Source: Streptomyces diastatochromogenes (GTDB taxonomy: Bacteria > Actinomycetota > Actinomycetes > Streptomycetales > Streptomycetaceae). From it: 64,000 nt of DNA. Positions within the stretch are counted from its first letter, which is position 1. Every line of letters starts with the position of its first letter. A model generated the notes under the pieces. It saw only the letters and a program-made list of their open reading frames with translations. It had not been told where the DNA came from and searched no databases. Positions 29,052 to 39,928 of the stretch are shown here, in pieces. The DNA is taken from the NCBI GenBank assembly GCA_026913215.1, contig JAPTYK010000001.1, positions 6,014,001 through 6,078,000 on the forward strand, in the 5' to 3' direction. The position numbers and the translations under genes are program-made.

Positions 29052-30399
29052 ATGAGGGACGACGACACCCGCTACGAGGCGGTCAGCAGCAGGGACGCCC
29101 GGTTCGACGGAGAGTTCTTCTTCGCCGTCCGGACCACCGGGATCTACTGCAGGCCCAGCTGCCCCGCCGTCACCCCCAAGCGGCAGAACGTCTCCTTCTA
29201 CCCGACGGCCGCCGCCGCCCAGGGCCACGGCTTCCGGGCCTGCCGCCGCTGCCGGCCCGACGCCGTGCCCGGCTCCGCCGAGTGGGACGTCCGGGCCGAC
29301 GTCGTCGGACGCGCCATGCGGATGATCGGCGACGGCGTCGTCGACCGCGAAGGCGTCCCCAGGCTCGCCGGACGCCTCGGCTACAGCACCCGGCAGGTAC
29401 AGCGCCAGCTCACCGCCGAGCTGGGCGCCGGGCCCGTCGCGCTCGCCCGCGCCCAGCGGGCGCACACCGCGCGGCTGCTGCTCCAGACCACGGGCCTGCC
29501 CGTCACCGAGATCGCCTTCGCCGCCGGATTCGCCAGCGTCCGCCAGTTCAACGAGACGATCCGCGCCGTCTACGCCCGCACCCCCACCGCGCTGCGCGCC
29601 GAGGCGGGCAGCGGCGCGGGAGCCCGTACCGCCCTCGCCGCCGGGGTGCCGCTGCGGCTCGCCCACCGGGGCCCGTACGCGGCCGGAGAGGTCTTCGACC
29701 TGCTCGCCGCCGAGGCCGTGCCCCGGGTCGAGGAGGTCGTCGGCGCACCCGGCGCCCGCACCTACCGGCGCACCCTCCGCCTCCCGTACGGCACCGGCGT
29801 CGTCTCCGTCGACGAGCGCTCCGGCGGGCGCTGGCTGGAGGCCCGCATCCACCTCGCCGAGCTGCGCGACCTGACCACCGCCGTGCACCGGCTGCGCCGC
29901 CTCTTCGACCTCGACGCCGACCCGTACGCGGTCGCCGAGCGCCTCGGCGCGGCCCCGGGCTCGCCGCCGAGGTGTCCGCCCGGCCCGGGTGCGCTCCCGG
30001 GGACGGCCGAGCCCGAGGAGTTCGCGCTGCGGACGGTCCTCGGCGCCGAGGAGTCGGCCCGGCTCGTCGAGCCGTACGGCACCCGCTGGCCACCGCCTGC
30101 GGCACCCTCACCCACGTCTTCCCGGAGCCCGCCGCCCTGACCGGCCACCCCGTCGCGGGGCCGCTGGCCCGCGCCCTCGCCGACGGGACCGTACGCCTCG
30201 ATCCCGGCGCCGACCGCGACGAGGCCCAGCGCGCCTGCTCGCCGTCCCCGGCGTCACCGCCGAGGCCGCCGCGCTCATCCGGATGCGGGCCCTCGGCGAC
30301 CCGGACGTCGCCCTCGGGGACGGGCGGGAGGCGGAGGAGTGGCGGCCGTGGCGCTCGTACGCCACCCGCTACCTCGGAAGGGGCCCCGACCGGTCGTAG
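29052..30399 (+). CDS. Ada-type sensor / AlkA 3-methyladenine DNA glycosylase fusion
   Basis: Bifunctional alkylation-repair protein. Residues 1-70 are the Ada methyl-phosphotriester domain with Zn ligands Cys33, Cys37, Cys64 and Cys67; Cys33 corresponds to the methyl-accepting Cys38 of E. coli Ada. About 80-185 is an AraC-type HTH (LAGRLGYSTRQVQRQL, PVTEIAFAAGFASVRQFNETIR). The rest is an AlkA N-domain (GVPLRLAHRGPYAAGEVFDLLAAEAVPRV) and an HhH-GPD part (LLAVPGVTAEAAALIRMRALGDPDV). Bases are missing at about 29965-29990, 30085 and 30237. It combines regulator and glycosylase in one chain, so it probably senses and repairs methylation damage itself. The 3' end overlaps the convergent PPOX gene by 31 nt. 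Confidence 0.9.
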
Positions 30400-30776
30400 T
30401 CCTCCAGGCCCCAGCTGTGGACCCGGCGCGGGTGGATCCGGACGACCTCCTCGCTGAAGGACGGCCCCAGCAGGCGGGAGTCCACCAGGAGCTCCGCCTC
30501 GCCCCGGATCTCGATGCCCCGCACCCGCCAGGGGCGGACGCCGACGAGGTCGTCGACGACCAGCGCCACCTTCGGGTTCTTCCGCAGGTTGCGCCACTTC
30601 TTCGTCCGGCCCATCTGGATCCCGCCGACCAGGACGGTGCCGTCCTCCTGCGGGAAGTAGACCACCGGGTTCGCCTGCGGCTGCCCGGCCGGGTCCACGG
30701 TCGCCATCCGGCCGAGCTTCCGGCCGTCCGTGAGATAGGCCCGCTCGGCCTCGCTGAAGCCCTCGAAATCCCTCAT
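30369..30776 (-). CDS. PPOX-class (F420/FMN-dependent) oxidoreductase
   Basis: About 135 residues, intact split-barrel fold: LGRMATVDPAGQPQANPVVYFPQEDGTVLVGG, RTKKWRNLRKNPKVALVVDDL, and PWRVRGIEIRGEAELL are typical of the PPOX-class F420-dependent group. I chose the ATG at 30776 (MRDFEGFSEAER); a GTG at 30794 is the alternative. The cofactor cannot be settled from sequence alone. Confidence 0.85.
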   Translation of the reverse strand: MRDFEGFSEAERAYLTDGRKLGRMATVDPAGQPQANPVVYFPQEDGTVLVGGIQMGRTKKWRNLRKNPKVALVVDDLVGVRPWRVRGIEIRGEAELLVDSRLLGPSFSEEVVRIHPRRVHSWGLEDYDRSGPLPR

Positions 30777-30867
30777 GGGCGCATGATCGCGCACCTCCGC
30801 CCCTCGGCGGATCGGTACGGGGACGGGTCCTGGCTCGGACCTTCGACCTAGCCCCGGAAGACCTGAC

Positions 30868-30925
30868 CCGGAAGGCCGGGCGCCGGAAGGCCGGGCGTCA
30901 GAAGGCCCGGCGCCGGAAGGCCTAG
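30868..30925. repeat. 15-bp tandem repeat at the 3' end of the DUF456 gene
   Basis: CCGGAAGGCCGGGCG is repeated exactly at 30868-30882 and 30883-30897, then imperfectly twice up to 30925, reaching the DUF456 stop codon. The copies are rich in self-complementary GGCC/CCGG and could form stems after the gene. Confidence 0.8.
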
Positions 30926-31419
30926 CCCCAGAACACCGCGCCCGCCCACGCGCCCACGATCAGCAGGCAGGCGAAGAGCTCGACGAGCACGCTCGTGCCG
31001 GCCGCCCGCATCACCGTCCGGGTCGCGGCCCTGGCCTGGCCGTGGCCGCCGAGGCGGAGCCGTTCGGAGAGGTAGATCCCGCCGACGAAGCCGGGGATCG
31101 CGCCCACCACCGGGAGCAGGACGAAGCCCAGGACGGCGCCCACCCCCGCGTACGCCACCATCCGCCGGGTGATCCCGACCCCCCGCAGGCGGCGCGGCGG
31201 GAGCTGCCAGACGACCACCTGGGTGAGGAGGAGCAGACCGGTCGAGGAGGCGAGCAGGATCCAGGCGAGGTCCGTGCGCTCGTGCAGCGACCACCAGAGC
31301 ATCGCCGCCCACACCAGCCACGTTCCCGGCACGCCGGGCACGAGCACCCCGAACAGGCCGAGCAGCATCACCGTCGCGATCATCAGGAGCTGCCACACAC
31401 CCACGCTGCCAGCGTGCAC
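30922..31419 (-). CDS. DUF456 domain-containing membrane protein
   Basis: Intact 165 residues with four hydrophobic segments: LLMIATVMLLGLFGVLVPGVPGTWLVWAAML (the DUF456 GVPG motif), WILLASSTGLLLLTQVVVW, MVAYAGVGAVLGFVLLPVVGAIPGFVGG and LVELFACLLIVGAWAGAVFW. Function unknown. Start at 31419. Confidence 0.9.
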   Translation of the reverse strand: MHAGSVGVWQLLMIATVMLLGLFGVLVPGVPGTWLVWAAMLWWSLHERTDLAWILLASSTGLLLLTQVVVWQLPPRRLRGVGITRRMVAYAGVGAVLGFVLLPVVGAIPGFVGGIYLSERLRLGGHGQARAATRTVMRAAGTSVLVELFACLLIVGAWAGAVFWG

Positions 31420-31503
31420 GAAACCCCGGATCCCCGCAGGTCGCGGAGGGCGGACGGGGGACGGGGGAGACCCCGGGGGCCCGGCCGTCGCGCGGTCCCG
31501 GTG

Positions 31504-32486
31504 TCAGCCGCGCGCGACCCAGCCCTTCTCGTACGCGTGCCAGCCGAGCTGGAGCCGGGTCGTCACCCCGGTCAGCTCCATCAGCCCCTTCACCCGCCGC
31601 TGCACGGTCCGCAGCCCCAGGTCCAGCTGCTTCGCCACGCTCGCGTCCGTCATTCCCGCGAGCAGCAGCGACAGGATCTCCAGGTCCATCACGTCCGGGC
31701 CCGGCGCCTCGTCCTCGGTGATCTGCGCGCCCGCCCCGAGCCGCAGCGGCAGCGCCTCCCGCCACACCGACTCGAACAGGCCCATGAGCGATTCGAGGAG
31801 CCCGCTCGCGTGCACGACGATCGCCGCCGGTTCGGCGCCCCGCCCGGTCAGCGGCACCATGGCCAGGGACCGGTCGGCGACGACCAGCTTCGTGGGCACC
31901 CGGTCCGCGACCCGGATCTTCTCCTCACGGCTGAGCGCCGCGGACAGTTCGAGCAGCCCGGTCGGGAGGGTGAGCACCTCGCGCTCGATCACCACCCGGT
32001 AGCGGACCCCGCGCCCGGCCGCCTGCTCCTCCGCGTCGTTCTCCAGGCCGGAGACCACGAGCGGCTTGCCCGTCACCAGGGCGCAGACCTCCTCCTGGGC
32101 GCCCAGCTGGAGCTGGAGGAAACGATGCGTCACCGCGCTCGCCCCGGTCACCACCTCCACCAGGTCGTGCACGGCCGCCTCCTCGGCCTCCGCCCGGTAC
32201 TCCTCGGCGAGCAGCGCGGCCGCCAGCTCCGCCTGCTCCAGCTCGTGGCGCTGCTGCGTGAGGACGCGCCCAGCGCGACCCCGGGCGGCGCCGCGACCCA
32301 CCGGCCGGCGCGGGCCGAGGACTGGGCGGCGAGCCCCTGCGACTCCAGGCGGCGCAGCGCCCGCTCGGTGTCCTGCTCGGGCAGGGCGAGCCGGTGGGCG
32401 AGATCGGTGACCTCGGCCGCGCCCAGTGCGACCAGGGCGCGGTACGCGGACTCCTGGCGCTCGTCGAGACCTATCGCTCCCAGCAT
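31504..32486 (-). CDS. Two-HTH transcriptional regulator (TrmB/LuxR-like)
   Basis: About 327 residues. The N-terminal TrmB-like winged helix is IGLDERQESAYRALVALGAAEVTDLAHRLALPE. The C-terminal LuxR-like HTH is LEILSLLLAGMTDASVAKQLDLGLRTVQRRVKGLMELTGV. The middle may be a ligand or phospholipase-like domain. The ATG at 32486 (MLGAIGLD) is followed by one missing G at about 32272, shifting the frame between PPGVAL and VLTQQRHELEQ. It is divergent from the subtilase gene, with a 232-nt shared promoter region, and is the obvious candidate for its regulator. Confidence 0.82.
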
Positions 32487-32718
32487 GGATGCCCCACCCC
32501 TCGCCACACCTCCGGCGGGCGTCCCGGATCTTTCGGGGACGTTCGCCGGAGGGATTCGTTCCGTTGGTGACCTGGCGGGAAACGGCCACGGCGTATTCCC
32601 GCCTCTCCCATCATCCCTGTACCGCCCTCACCTCTGCCAATGTGGCGCCACCGCAGCACCAACAGCCTCCGGCGAAGGGCCCTTCACGCCCTTTTCCCGG
32701 AATCAGATGGGGAGAGCG

Positions 32719-35700
32719 ATGCGTCCGATTTCGCGTACGGCCCTGGGGGCGGCGACCGCCGTCGTCCTGGCCGTCACCGCGGTCGCGCCGTCCATGGCGA
32801 ATGAGCCGCAGGACGGCACGGCCGGCAAGCGACCGCTGGTGGGCAGCGAGGCCTCGGCCCGCGCCGGGACCAAGAGCGCCACGGTGACCCTGGTCACCGG
32901 CGACCGCGTCCTGGTCACCCGGGACGCCGAGGGCAATCCGGCGGCCACGGCCCTGCCCCGCGAGGACGGGACCGTCCCCCTGGTCCAGACCCGCCAGGTC
33001 GGCAAGGACCTGTACGTCTACCCCGAGGACGCCGCCGCCGCGCTCGCCGCCGACCGCGTCGACGAGGAGCTCTTCAACGTCACCGGCCTGATCCGCCAGG
33101 GCTACGACGACGCCGCCACCGCCACGCTGCCCCTGATCGCGGTCTACGGCTCCGACCTCGCCCGTTCCGTCCCCGCCGCCCCGCGCGGCGCCAGGCGCGG
33201 CCAGGTCCTCAAGGCCGTCGACGGCGTCGCGCTCAAGGCGGAGAAGAAGCAGGCCGCCACCTTCTGGGCGGAGATCAGCACCCCGAACGCCCGCTCCGCC
33301 TTCGGCTCCTCCGGCCTGAAGAAGCTCTGGCTGGACCGCAAGGTCCAGGCCACCCTGGAGCAGTCGACGAAGCAGATCCACGCCCCCGAGGCCTGGGCCG
33401 CCGGCTACGACGGCAAGGGAACCAAGGTCGCCGTCCTCGACACCGGCGCCGACGCCGAGCACCCCGACCTCAAGGGCCGCATCGTCGCCTCGGAGAACTT
33501 CACCGACTCCGACACCACCGGCGACCACCAGGGCCACGGCACCCACACCATCTCCACCGTCGGCGGCTCCGGCGCCGCCAGCGACGGCAAGAAGAAGGGC
33601 GTCGCCCCCGGCGCGGACCTCCTCAACGGCAAGGTCCTCAACGACTCCGGCTCCGGCGCCGCCTCCTGGATCATCGCGGGCATGGAATGGGCCGTCGCCC
33701 AGGGCGCCGACGTCGTCTCCATGAGCCTCGGCAGCCCCGAACCCACCGACTGCACCGACCCGATGAGCGTCGCCGCCGAGGAACTCGCCCAGAGCGAGGG
33801 CACGCTGTTCGTCATCGCCGCCGGCAACTCGGGCCCCACGCACAACACGGTCTCCTCGCCCGGCTGCGCGCCCAGCGTCCTCACCGTCGGCGCCGTCGAC
33901 CGCGACGACTCCACCGCCTGGTTCTCCAGCCGCGGCCCGACGATCGTCAACCACACCCTCAAGCCCGAGATAGCCGCGCCCGGCGTCGGCATCTCCGCCG
34001 CCGCCGCGGGCGGCCGGGGCGTGTACGCCTACCAGTCGATGTCCGGTACGTCGATGGCCACCCGCACGTCGCGGGCGCCGCCGCCATCGTCAAGCAGCGC
34101 CACCCCGACTGGACCGCCCAGCAGATCAAGTCCGCCCTCGTCGCCTCCGCCGACAGCTCGGTCCCCGGCGACGTCCGCGAGGTCGGCGGCGGCCGCCTCG
34201 ACGTCAAGGCCGCCATCGACCAGACCGTCCTGAGCGCCCCGCCGTCCAGGGCGGCACTTTCGACTGGCCCCAGGACAAGAGCGACCGCACCACGGTCTCC
34301 GTGCCCTACACCAACACCTCCGGCGCCCCGGTCACCCTGAACCTGGCCGTCGAGAAGGTCACCGGCAACGACGGCTCCGCCGTCCGCTCGAACGTCGCCC
34401 GCCTCGGCAAGCGCACCGTCACCGTCCCCGCCGGAGCCACCGTCGAGGTCCCGCTCGACCTCACCCCCGACGCCCGCCTGGAGCGCGCCCAGTACGGCGA
34501 CGTCACCGGCCGCGTCCTCGCCACCGGTCCCGGCGGCATCCACGTCTCCACCCCGTTCTCCCTGTACGTGGAGCCCGAGACCGTCACCCTCCGCGTGAAG
34601 CTGATCGACCGCCAGGGCAAGCCGGCCTCCGGAGCCTCCTCCCTCGACGTCATCGGCACCGACACCGCCAGCGGCGAGCGCCGCTTCAACGAGGGCGCCG
34701 CCGACCAGGTCTACCGCCTGCGCCCCGGCAGCTACTTCCTCTCCTCCTTCGTCACCACGCCCGACGCGGGCGAGGGCGCCACGCTGAACGACTCCCTCAG
34801 CTACCTCGGCCGCCCGCAGGTCGAGATCAAGAAGGACACCACCGTCGTCCTCGACGCCCGCAAGGCGCACGAGCTGTCGGTCAAGACCGACCGGACCTCC
34901 GAACTCCGCGGCGCCACCCTCGCGTTCGCCCGCTCCTGGGACGACTACTGGCTGCACGCCGGAACCGCCGCGGGACCGCGCACCATCCGCGGCTACTACG
35001 CCTCCGTCGAAGGCAAGGCCGACGAGGGCGACTTCGAGTTCGGCAGCTACTGGCACGCCGCCGCCCCGCAGATCACCTCGCTGACCACCGGCGACGGCAC
35101 GGTCCTGCACCCGCTCACCGGCTCCCTCGGCTCCGACAACCTCGACGGCACCGGCTCCGCCCGCCTCATCGACGCCGGAACGGGCACGCCCGCCGAGCTC
35201 AAGGCCGCCGGGGTCCAGGGCCGCGTCGCCCTCGTCCGGCTCCCGGACGACAGCACCTCCGTGAGCACCCTCGCCCGGAACGCCAAGACCGCCGGCGCCC
35301 TCGCCGTCGTCACGTACCACTCGGCCCCCGGCCGCTGGTACCCGAGCGGCGGCTTCGCCGGCAACGGCCTGCCGGTCCTCTCCGTCCCTCCACGGAGGCC
35401 ACCGCGCTCCTCGGCGAGCTGGCCGCCGGAGAGGTCACCCGCCTGGCGGGCCACCGCGAAGAGCCCGTACCTCTACAACCTGGCCTTCCCGGAGACCGCC
35501 GCGATCCGCGACGACAAGGAGTACCGGGTCCGCGACGCCAAGCTCGGCCGCACGGACTCGACCTACGGCTCGGCCGGCGTCGCCGCCGACTTCACGGACT
35601 TCCCGGCCGCCTACCGCCCGAACGGCGTCGCCGTCTCCTTCGGCTCCTTCGAGACCGTCCCCGCGCCCGGCACCCGCACCGAGTACTACTCCGCCGGTGA

Positions 35701-36484
35701 CACCGCCTGGCAGCAGATGGTCAACAGCAGCTTCCCCTTCGGGGAGATCATGATGGGCGTCCGCCACGCCTACGCCCCCGGCGAGCGGCGCACCGAGAAG
35801 TGGTACGACGGCGTCATCGCCCCCACCGCGCCCCGCGACACCACCGGAAAGCCGGTCCTCGTCGCCGAGCGGCAGGGCAACCTCATCGGCTTCGCGAACG
35901 CCATGTGGGGCGACAGCACCCACTACGCCGAGCCCGGCTCCTTCGGTGACATCGGCAGCGTGAGCCTGAGCCGCGACGGCGAGCTCCTCGGGCAGTCCGG
36001 CTGGCCGTTCGGCGTCTTCGACGTACCGGCCGAAGCCGGGACGTACACGCTCGAACAGAACACGATGAAGATCGGCAACAGGGCGTGGGCCCGCTCCACC
36101 TCCGTCAACTCGGTGTGGAAATTCACCTCCAAGCTTGACGAGAGCGTCTATTCTCAGGGCATCCCGATTCTCTTCCCCCGGTACGACCTTCCGGAGGACG
36201 GACTCAAGACCCTCGCCGCGACCGACGGCCAACACATCGGCCTCACCGCGACGGGTCACGCGGGCTACACCCCTGCGGCGCTCACCTCGGCGAAGCTCTC
36301 GTACTCCTACGACGGGGGCACGACCTGGACCGAAGCGCAGGTCACCCGGCAGGGCGACGGCTGGACCGCGACCGTGAACCACGCGGGCGCGACCGGCAAG
36401 CAGGTCACCCTGAAAACCGAACTGACGGACGCCAACGGCAACTCCGTCACCCAGACCGTGATCCGCGCTTACGACGTGCGCTGA
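32719..36484 (+). CDS. Large secreted S8-family serine peptidase (subtilase)
   Basis: About 1,255 residues. I chose the second ATG (32719), since GGGGAGAG precedes it. Signal peptide MRPISRTALGAATAVVLAV is followed by a propeptide. The triad is Asp241 (VAVLDTGAD), His273 (GHGTHTIS) and Ser445 (GTSMA), with the oxyanion Asn in IAAGNSGP. A protease-associated-type insert follows (GRVALVRLPDDS, AGALAVVTYHS), then Ig-like C-terminal domains. Bases are missing right after GTSMAT (about 34062), near 34240, and as a compensating set at 35390-35460. It probably degrades external protein. A 13-bp stem terminator follows. Confidence 0.92.
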
Positions 36485-36491
36485 TCACGCC

Positions 36492-36538
36492 GGTCCGCCG
36501 GGCGTCCTTCCCGTGGGGGTGGGGCCGCCCGGCGGACC
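36492..36538 (+). terminator. Strong terminator after the subtilase gene
   Basis: GGTCCGCCGGGCG (36492-36504) is perfectly complementary to CGCCCGGCGGACC (36526-36538), with a 21-nt loop. It begins 8 nt after the stop. Confidence 0.8.
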
Positions 36539-36606
36539 ACCCATTCGCAGCAACGGTTTTCCTGGTGTCCCGTTTTCGGACGCCGCTCGCGGTGGACAAT
36601 AAGGGC

Positions 36607-38133
36607 ATGACTCAGCAGGGGGACAACTGGTGGGACAAGCTCTACGACGAGTCGGCGCCGGACACGGCCCCGACGGTCTCGGGTGACACGCTCGACGACC
36701 ACTTCGACACGACACCGCGCGCGGTACCGGCACCGAGCCGTGCGCCCCAGGCCCCGCCCACGGCGACCCGGGCTCCGGCGCCCCTGACGGCCCCGCCCAC
36801 GGCAACCCGGGCTCCGGCGCCTCCGACGGCCCCGCCTGAGCCGACCCGGGCTCCGGCGCCCCTACGGCTCCTCCGTCCCCGCCCGTCACGGGCGGGCTCC
36901 GGCGCCGAGCGCGCCCCCGCACCTCCGGCGGCCGCGCCCGCCGCTCCCGGACGCCGCCCCCGTGCCCGGGACCGCGCCCTGGGAGGCGCCCGAAGGGCAG
37001 GGCCCCGGACCTTCCGGGCCCGCCGCCCCGCCCCTCCGCCGGTCGTCCCGCCCGTCGAGGCGCCCACCGTGCAGGTGCCCCTGCTCCCGGAGGACGAGGA
37101 GGAGCCGGAGGCCGGTCCCGACCTCACCGTCGAGATCGCCGTGTCCGTGCCCCGGCCCAGGACCGGGTTCGTCGGCAGCAGGCCGCCCACGTACGAGGCC
37201 GAGCCCACCGCGCTGCCCGTCGCCCGCCCCGGCGAGCTCGGCGAACTGGTCGCCGACACCGTCCTCGACGGCGCCCGCTACGGCACCTGCACCCTGCGCG
37301 CCGCCTCCGTGCGCGGCGACTCCGCCCGCTACCGGGGCGAACCCGCCGGGACGCCCTGCTCACCGCCCGCTTCGGCCACGACGAGACCGCGCTCGTCCTC
37401 GTCGCCGTCGCCGCCGGCTCCCGCGCCGCCGAGGACGCCCACCTCGCCGCCGCCGACGCCTGCCACTGGATCGCCGAGGCCGTCTGCCGCAGCCACGCCC
37501 GGCTCTCCGAGGACATCAGGTCCGGCCGCCGCGGCGACCTCAAGTCCGGCCTCCACCGGCTCACCGACCGGACCTACGGCAAGCTGCGGACCCGCGCCGC
37601 CGAGCGGGGCCTCGCCCCGAGGAGTACACCGCGACCCTCCGCTGCCTCCTCCTCCCGCCGACCCCGAATGCCGCACCCGGGTCTTCTTCGGCATCGGCGG
37701 CGGCGGTCTCTTCCGGCTCCGCGACGGCTCCTGGCAGGACCTCGAACCGCTCCTGCCCGAACCGGCCGCCGTCACCGGCGCCCCGTCGTCGGCTTCGGCT
37801 CCCCGACCGCCGCTCCCGAGGCCTCCGAGGAGGGCGACCGGCTCACCATGGACCTCGGCATCACCACCGCCCCGCCGCTCGTCGAGGAGCCCGTCCCGGC
37901 CCCCGCCGAGCCCTTCCGCTTCCGCGCCTCCGTCGCCCGCGCGGGCGACACCCTCCCTCGCCTCGCCCGGGTTCGCCGAGCCGATGCGCGGCGAACCCGC
38001 CCTCGCCCACGAGCTCGCCGCCCGCTGGGCCGACGCCGAGCCGCCCGGCCTCGCCGCCTTCCTCGCCGACACCCAGCTGAGGGTGACGGGTTACGCCGAC
38101 GACCGCACGGGGGTGGCCGTCTGGGAGGCGTAA
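36607..38133 (+). CDS. PP2C-type protein phosphatase with Pro/Ala-rich N-terminal region
   Basis: ATG at 36607 starts MTQQGDNWWDKLYDESAPDTAP. Residues about 45-150 are Pro/Ala-rich and encoded partly by 39-bp repeats. The phosphatase domain starts near RYGTCTLRAASVRGDSARYRGE (metal Asp in RGDS) and continues with LVLVAVAAGS..AEDAHLAAADACHWIAEA, VFFGIGGGGLFRLRDGSWQD and ASPGFAEPMRGE, ending DDRTGVAVWEA. Many bases are missing (36862, 37340, 37614, 37650, 37785, 37950). It is likely a Ser/Thr phosphatase, but the metal site is not fully checkable across breaks. Confidence 0.75.
   Translation: MTQQGDNWWDKLYDESAPDTAPTVSGDTLDDHFDTTPRAVPAPSRAPQAPPTATRAPAPLTAPPTATRAPAPPTAPPEPTRAPAPLRLLRPRPSRAGSGAERAPAPPAAAPAAPGRRPRARDRALGGARRAGPRTFRARRPAPPPVVPPVEAPTVQVPLLPEDEEEPEAGPDLTVEIAVSVPRPRTGFVGSRPPTYEAEPTALPVARPGELGELVADTVLDGARYGTCTLRAASVRGDSARYRGEPAGTPCSPPASATTRPRSSSSPSPPAPAPPRTPTSPPPTPATGSPRPSAAATPGSPRTSGPAAAATSSPASTGSPTGPTASCGPAPPSGASPRGVHRDPPLPPPPADPECRTRVFFGIGGGGLFRLRDGSWQDLEPLLPEPAAVTGAPSSASAPRPPLPRPPRRATGSPWTSASPPPRRSSRSPSRPPPSPSASAPPSPARATPSLASPGFAEPMRGEPALAHELAARWADAEPPGLAAFLADTQLRVTGYADDRTGVAVWEA
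36752..36867 (+). repeat. 39-bp coding tandem repeat, 3 copies
   Basis: Units at 36752-36790 and 36791-36829 differ at three or four positions. The third (36830-36867) is 38 bp and lacks the G of CCCCTGACGG, exactly where the reading frame is lost. The units encode an Ala-Pro-rich linker with the core TRAPAP. Confidence 0.85.
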
Positions 38134-38160
38134 CCCGCCGGGCCGTGTGTTGATGGAGCC

Positions 38161-39903
38161 ATGGCCAAACAGAACGTGGCGGAACAGTTCGTCGACATCC
38201 TCGTCCGCGCGGGCGTCCGGCGGCTGTACGGCGTGGTCGGCGACAGCCTGAACCCGGTCGTCGACGCGATCCGCCGTACCCCGGAGATCGACTGGATCCA
38301 GGTGCGGCACGAGGAGACCGCCGCCTTCGCCGCGGGCGCCGAGGCCCAGATCACCGGCGGCCTCGCCGCCTGCGCGGGCTCCTGCGGCCCCGGCAACCTC
38401 CACCTCATCAACGGCCTGTACGACGCCCACCGCTCCATGGCCCCGGTCCTCGCGCTCGCCTCGCACATCCCGTCGAGCGAGATCGGCCTCTCCTACTTCC
38501 AGGAGACCCACCCCGACCAGCTGTTCCGCGAGTGCAGCCACTACAGCGAGCTCATCTCCCACCCGAAGCAGATGCCCCGGCTGCTCCACACGGCGATCCA
38601 GCACGCCGTCGGCCGCGGCGGCGTCAGCGTCGTCTCGCTGCCCGGCGACATCGCCTCCCAGCCGGCCCCGGAGAAGACGGTGGAGACCGCGCTCGTCACC
38701 ACCCGGCCCACCGTCCGCCCCGGCGACACCGAGATCGACGCCCTCGTCCGGATGATCGACGAGGCCGACCGGGTGACGCTCTTCTGCGGCAGCGGCACGG
38801 CCGGGGCGCACGCCGAGGTGATGCGGTTCGCCGAGCGCGTCAAGTCCCCGGTCGGCCACGCCCTCCGCGGCAAGGAGTGGATCCAGTACGACAATCCGTA
38901 CGACGTCGGCATGAGCGGACTCCTCGGGTACGGCGCCGCCTACGAGGCCACCCACGAGTGCGATCTGCTGATCCTGCTCGGCACCGACTTCCCGTACAAC
39001 GCCTTCCTGCCCGACGACGTGAAGATCGTGCAGGTGGACGTCCGGCCCGAGCACCTCGGCCGCCGCTCCCGGCTCGACCTGGCCGTCTGGGGCGACGTCC
39101 GGGAGACCCTGCGCTGTGTGATCCCGCGCGTCCGCGCCAAGACCGACCGCCGCTTCCTCGACAAGATGCTGAAGAAGCACGCCGACGCGCTGGAGGGCGT
39201 CGTCAAGGCGTACACCCGCAAGGTCGAGAAGCACGTCCCGATCCACCCCGAGTACGTCGCCTCCGTCCTCGACGAACTGGCCGACGACGACGCGGTCTTC
39301 ACCGTCGACACCGGCATGTGCAACGTCTGGGCGGCCCGCTACCTCTCGCCCAACGGGCGGCGCAGGATCATCGGTTCGTTCAGCCACGGCTCCATGGCGA
39401 ACGCCCTGCCGCAGGCGATCGGCGCCCAGTTCACCGACCGGAACCGCCAGGTCGTCTCGCTCTCCGGCGACGGCGGCTTCTCGATGCTGATGGGCGACTT
39501 CCTGACCCTCGTCCAGTACGACCTGCCCGTGAAGGTCGTCCTGTTCAACAACTCCTCGCTCGGCATGGTCGAGCTGGAGATGCTGGTCGCCGGACTCCCC
39601 TCGTACGGCACGACCAACAAGAACCCGGACTTCGCCGCCGTCGCCCGCGCCGCCGGGGCCCACGGCGTCCGCGTCGAGAAGCCCAAACACCTCGCGGGCG
39701 CCCTCAAGGACGCCTTCCGGCACAAGGGACCGGCCCTGGTCGACGTCGTCACCGACCCCAACGCGCTCTCCATCCCGCCCAGGATCAGCGCGGACATGGT
39801 GGCCGGCTTCGCGCTCTCCGCCGGAAAGATCGTCCTGGACGGGGGAGTGGGCCGGATGCTCCAGATGGCCCGCTCCAACCTGCGCAACGTGCCCCGGCCC
39901 TGA
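38161..39903 (+). CDS. poxB: Pyruvate dehydrogenase (quinone)-like ThDP enzyme PoxB
   Basis: Intact 580 residues. Thiamine-diphosphate flavoenzyme that oxidises pyruvate to acetate and CO2 with electron transfer to quinone. The catalytic Glu lies in RHEE (residues 51-52), and the ThDP-binding motif starts at SGDGGFSMLMGDF and ends at VVLFNN. The central FAD/Rossmann-like domain includes VTLFCGSGTAGAHAEVMRFAE. The C-terminal membrane-activation segment of E. coli PoxB is only loosely matched. Acetolactate-synthase relatives were considered, but the overall pattern (HEETAAFAAGAEAQITG, GMCNVWAARYL) is PoxB-like. Confidence 0.92.
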   Translation: MAKQNVAEQFVDILVRAGVRRLYGVVGDSLNPVVDAIRRTPEIDWIQVRHEETAAFAAGAEAQITGGLAACAGSCGPGNLHLINGLYDAHRSMAPVLALASHIPSSEIGLSYFQETHPDQLFRECSHYSELISHPKQMPRLLHTAIQHAVGRGGVSVVSLPGDIASQPAPEKTVETALVTTRPTVRPGDTEIDALVRMIDEADRVTLFCGSGTAGAHAEVMRFAERVKSPVGHALRGKEWIQYDNPYDVGMSGLLGYGAAYEATHECDLLILLGTDFPYNAFLPDDVKIVQVDVRPEHLGRRSRLDLAVWGDVRETLRCVIPRVRAKTDRRFLDKMLKKHADALEGVVKAYTRKVEKHVPIHPEYVASVLDELADDDAVFTVDTGMCNVWAARYLSPNGRRRIIGSFSHGSMANALPQAIGAQFTDRNRQVVSLSGDGGFSMLMGDFLTLVQYDLPVKVVLFNNSSLGMVELEMLVAGLPSYGTTNKNPDFAAVARAAGAHGVRVEKPKHLAGALKDAFRHKGPALVDVVTDPNALSIPPRISADMVAGFALSAGKIVLDGGVGRMLQMARSNLRNVPRP

Positions 39904-39928
39904 GGGAGTGTCCGGCGTCACCTCATGA

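Noticed and set aside
31042..34233. A long open frame apparently fusing an N-terminal domain to the subtilase
   Set aside because: The part before 32719 is antisense to DUF456 and the HTH regulator. The subtilase has its own SD, ATG and signal peptide.
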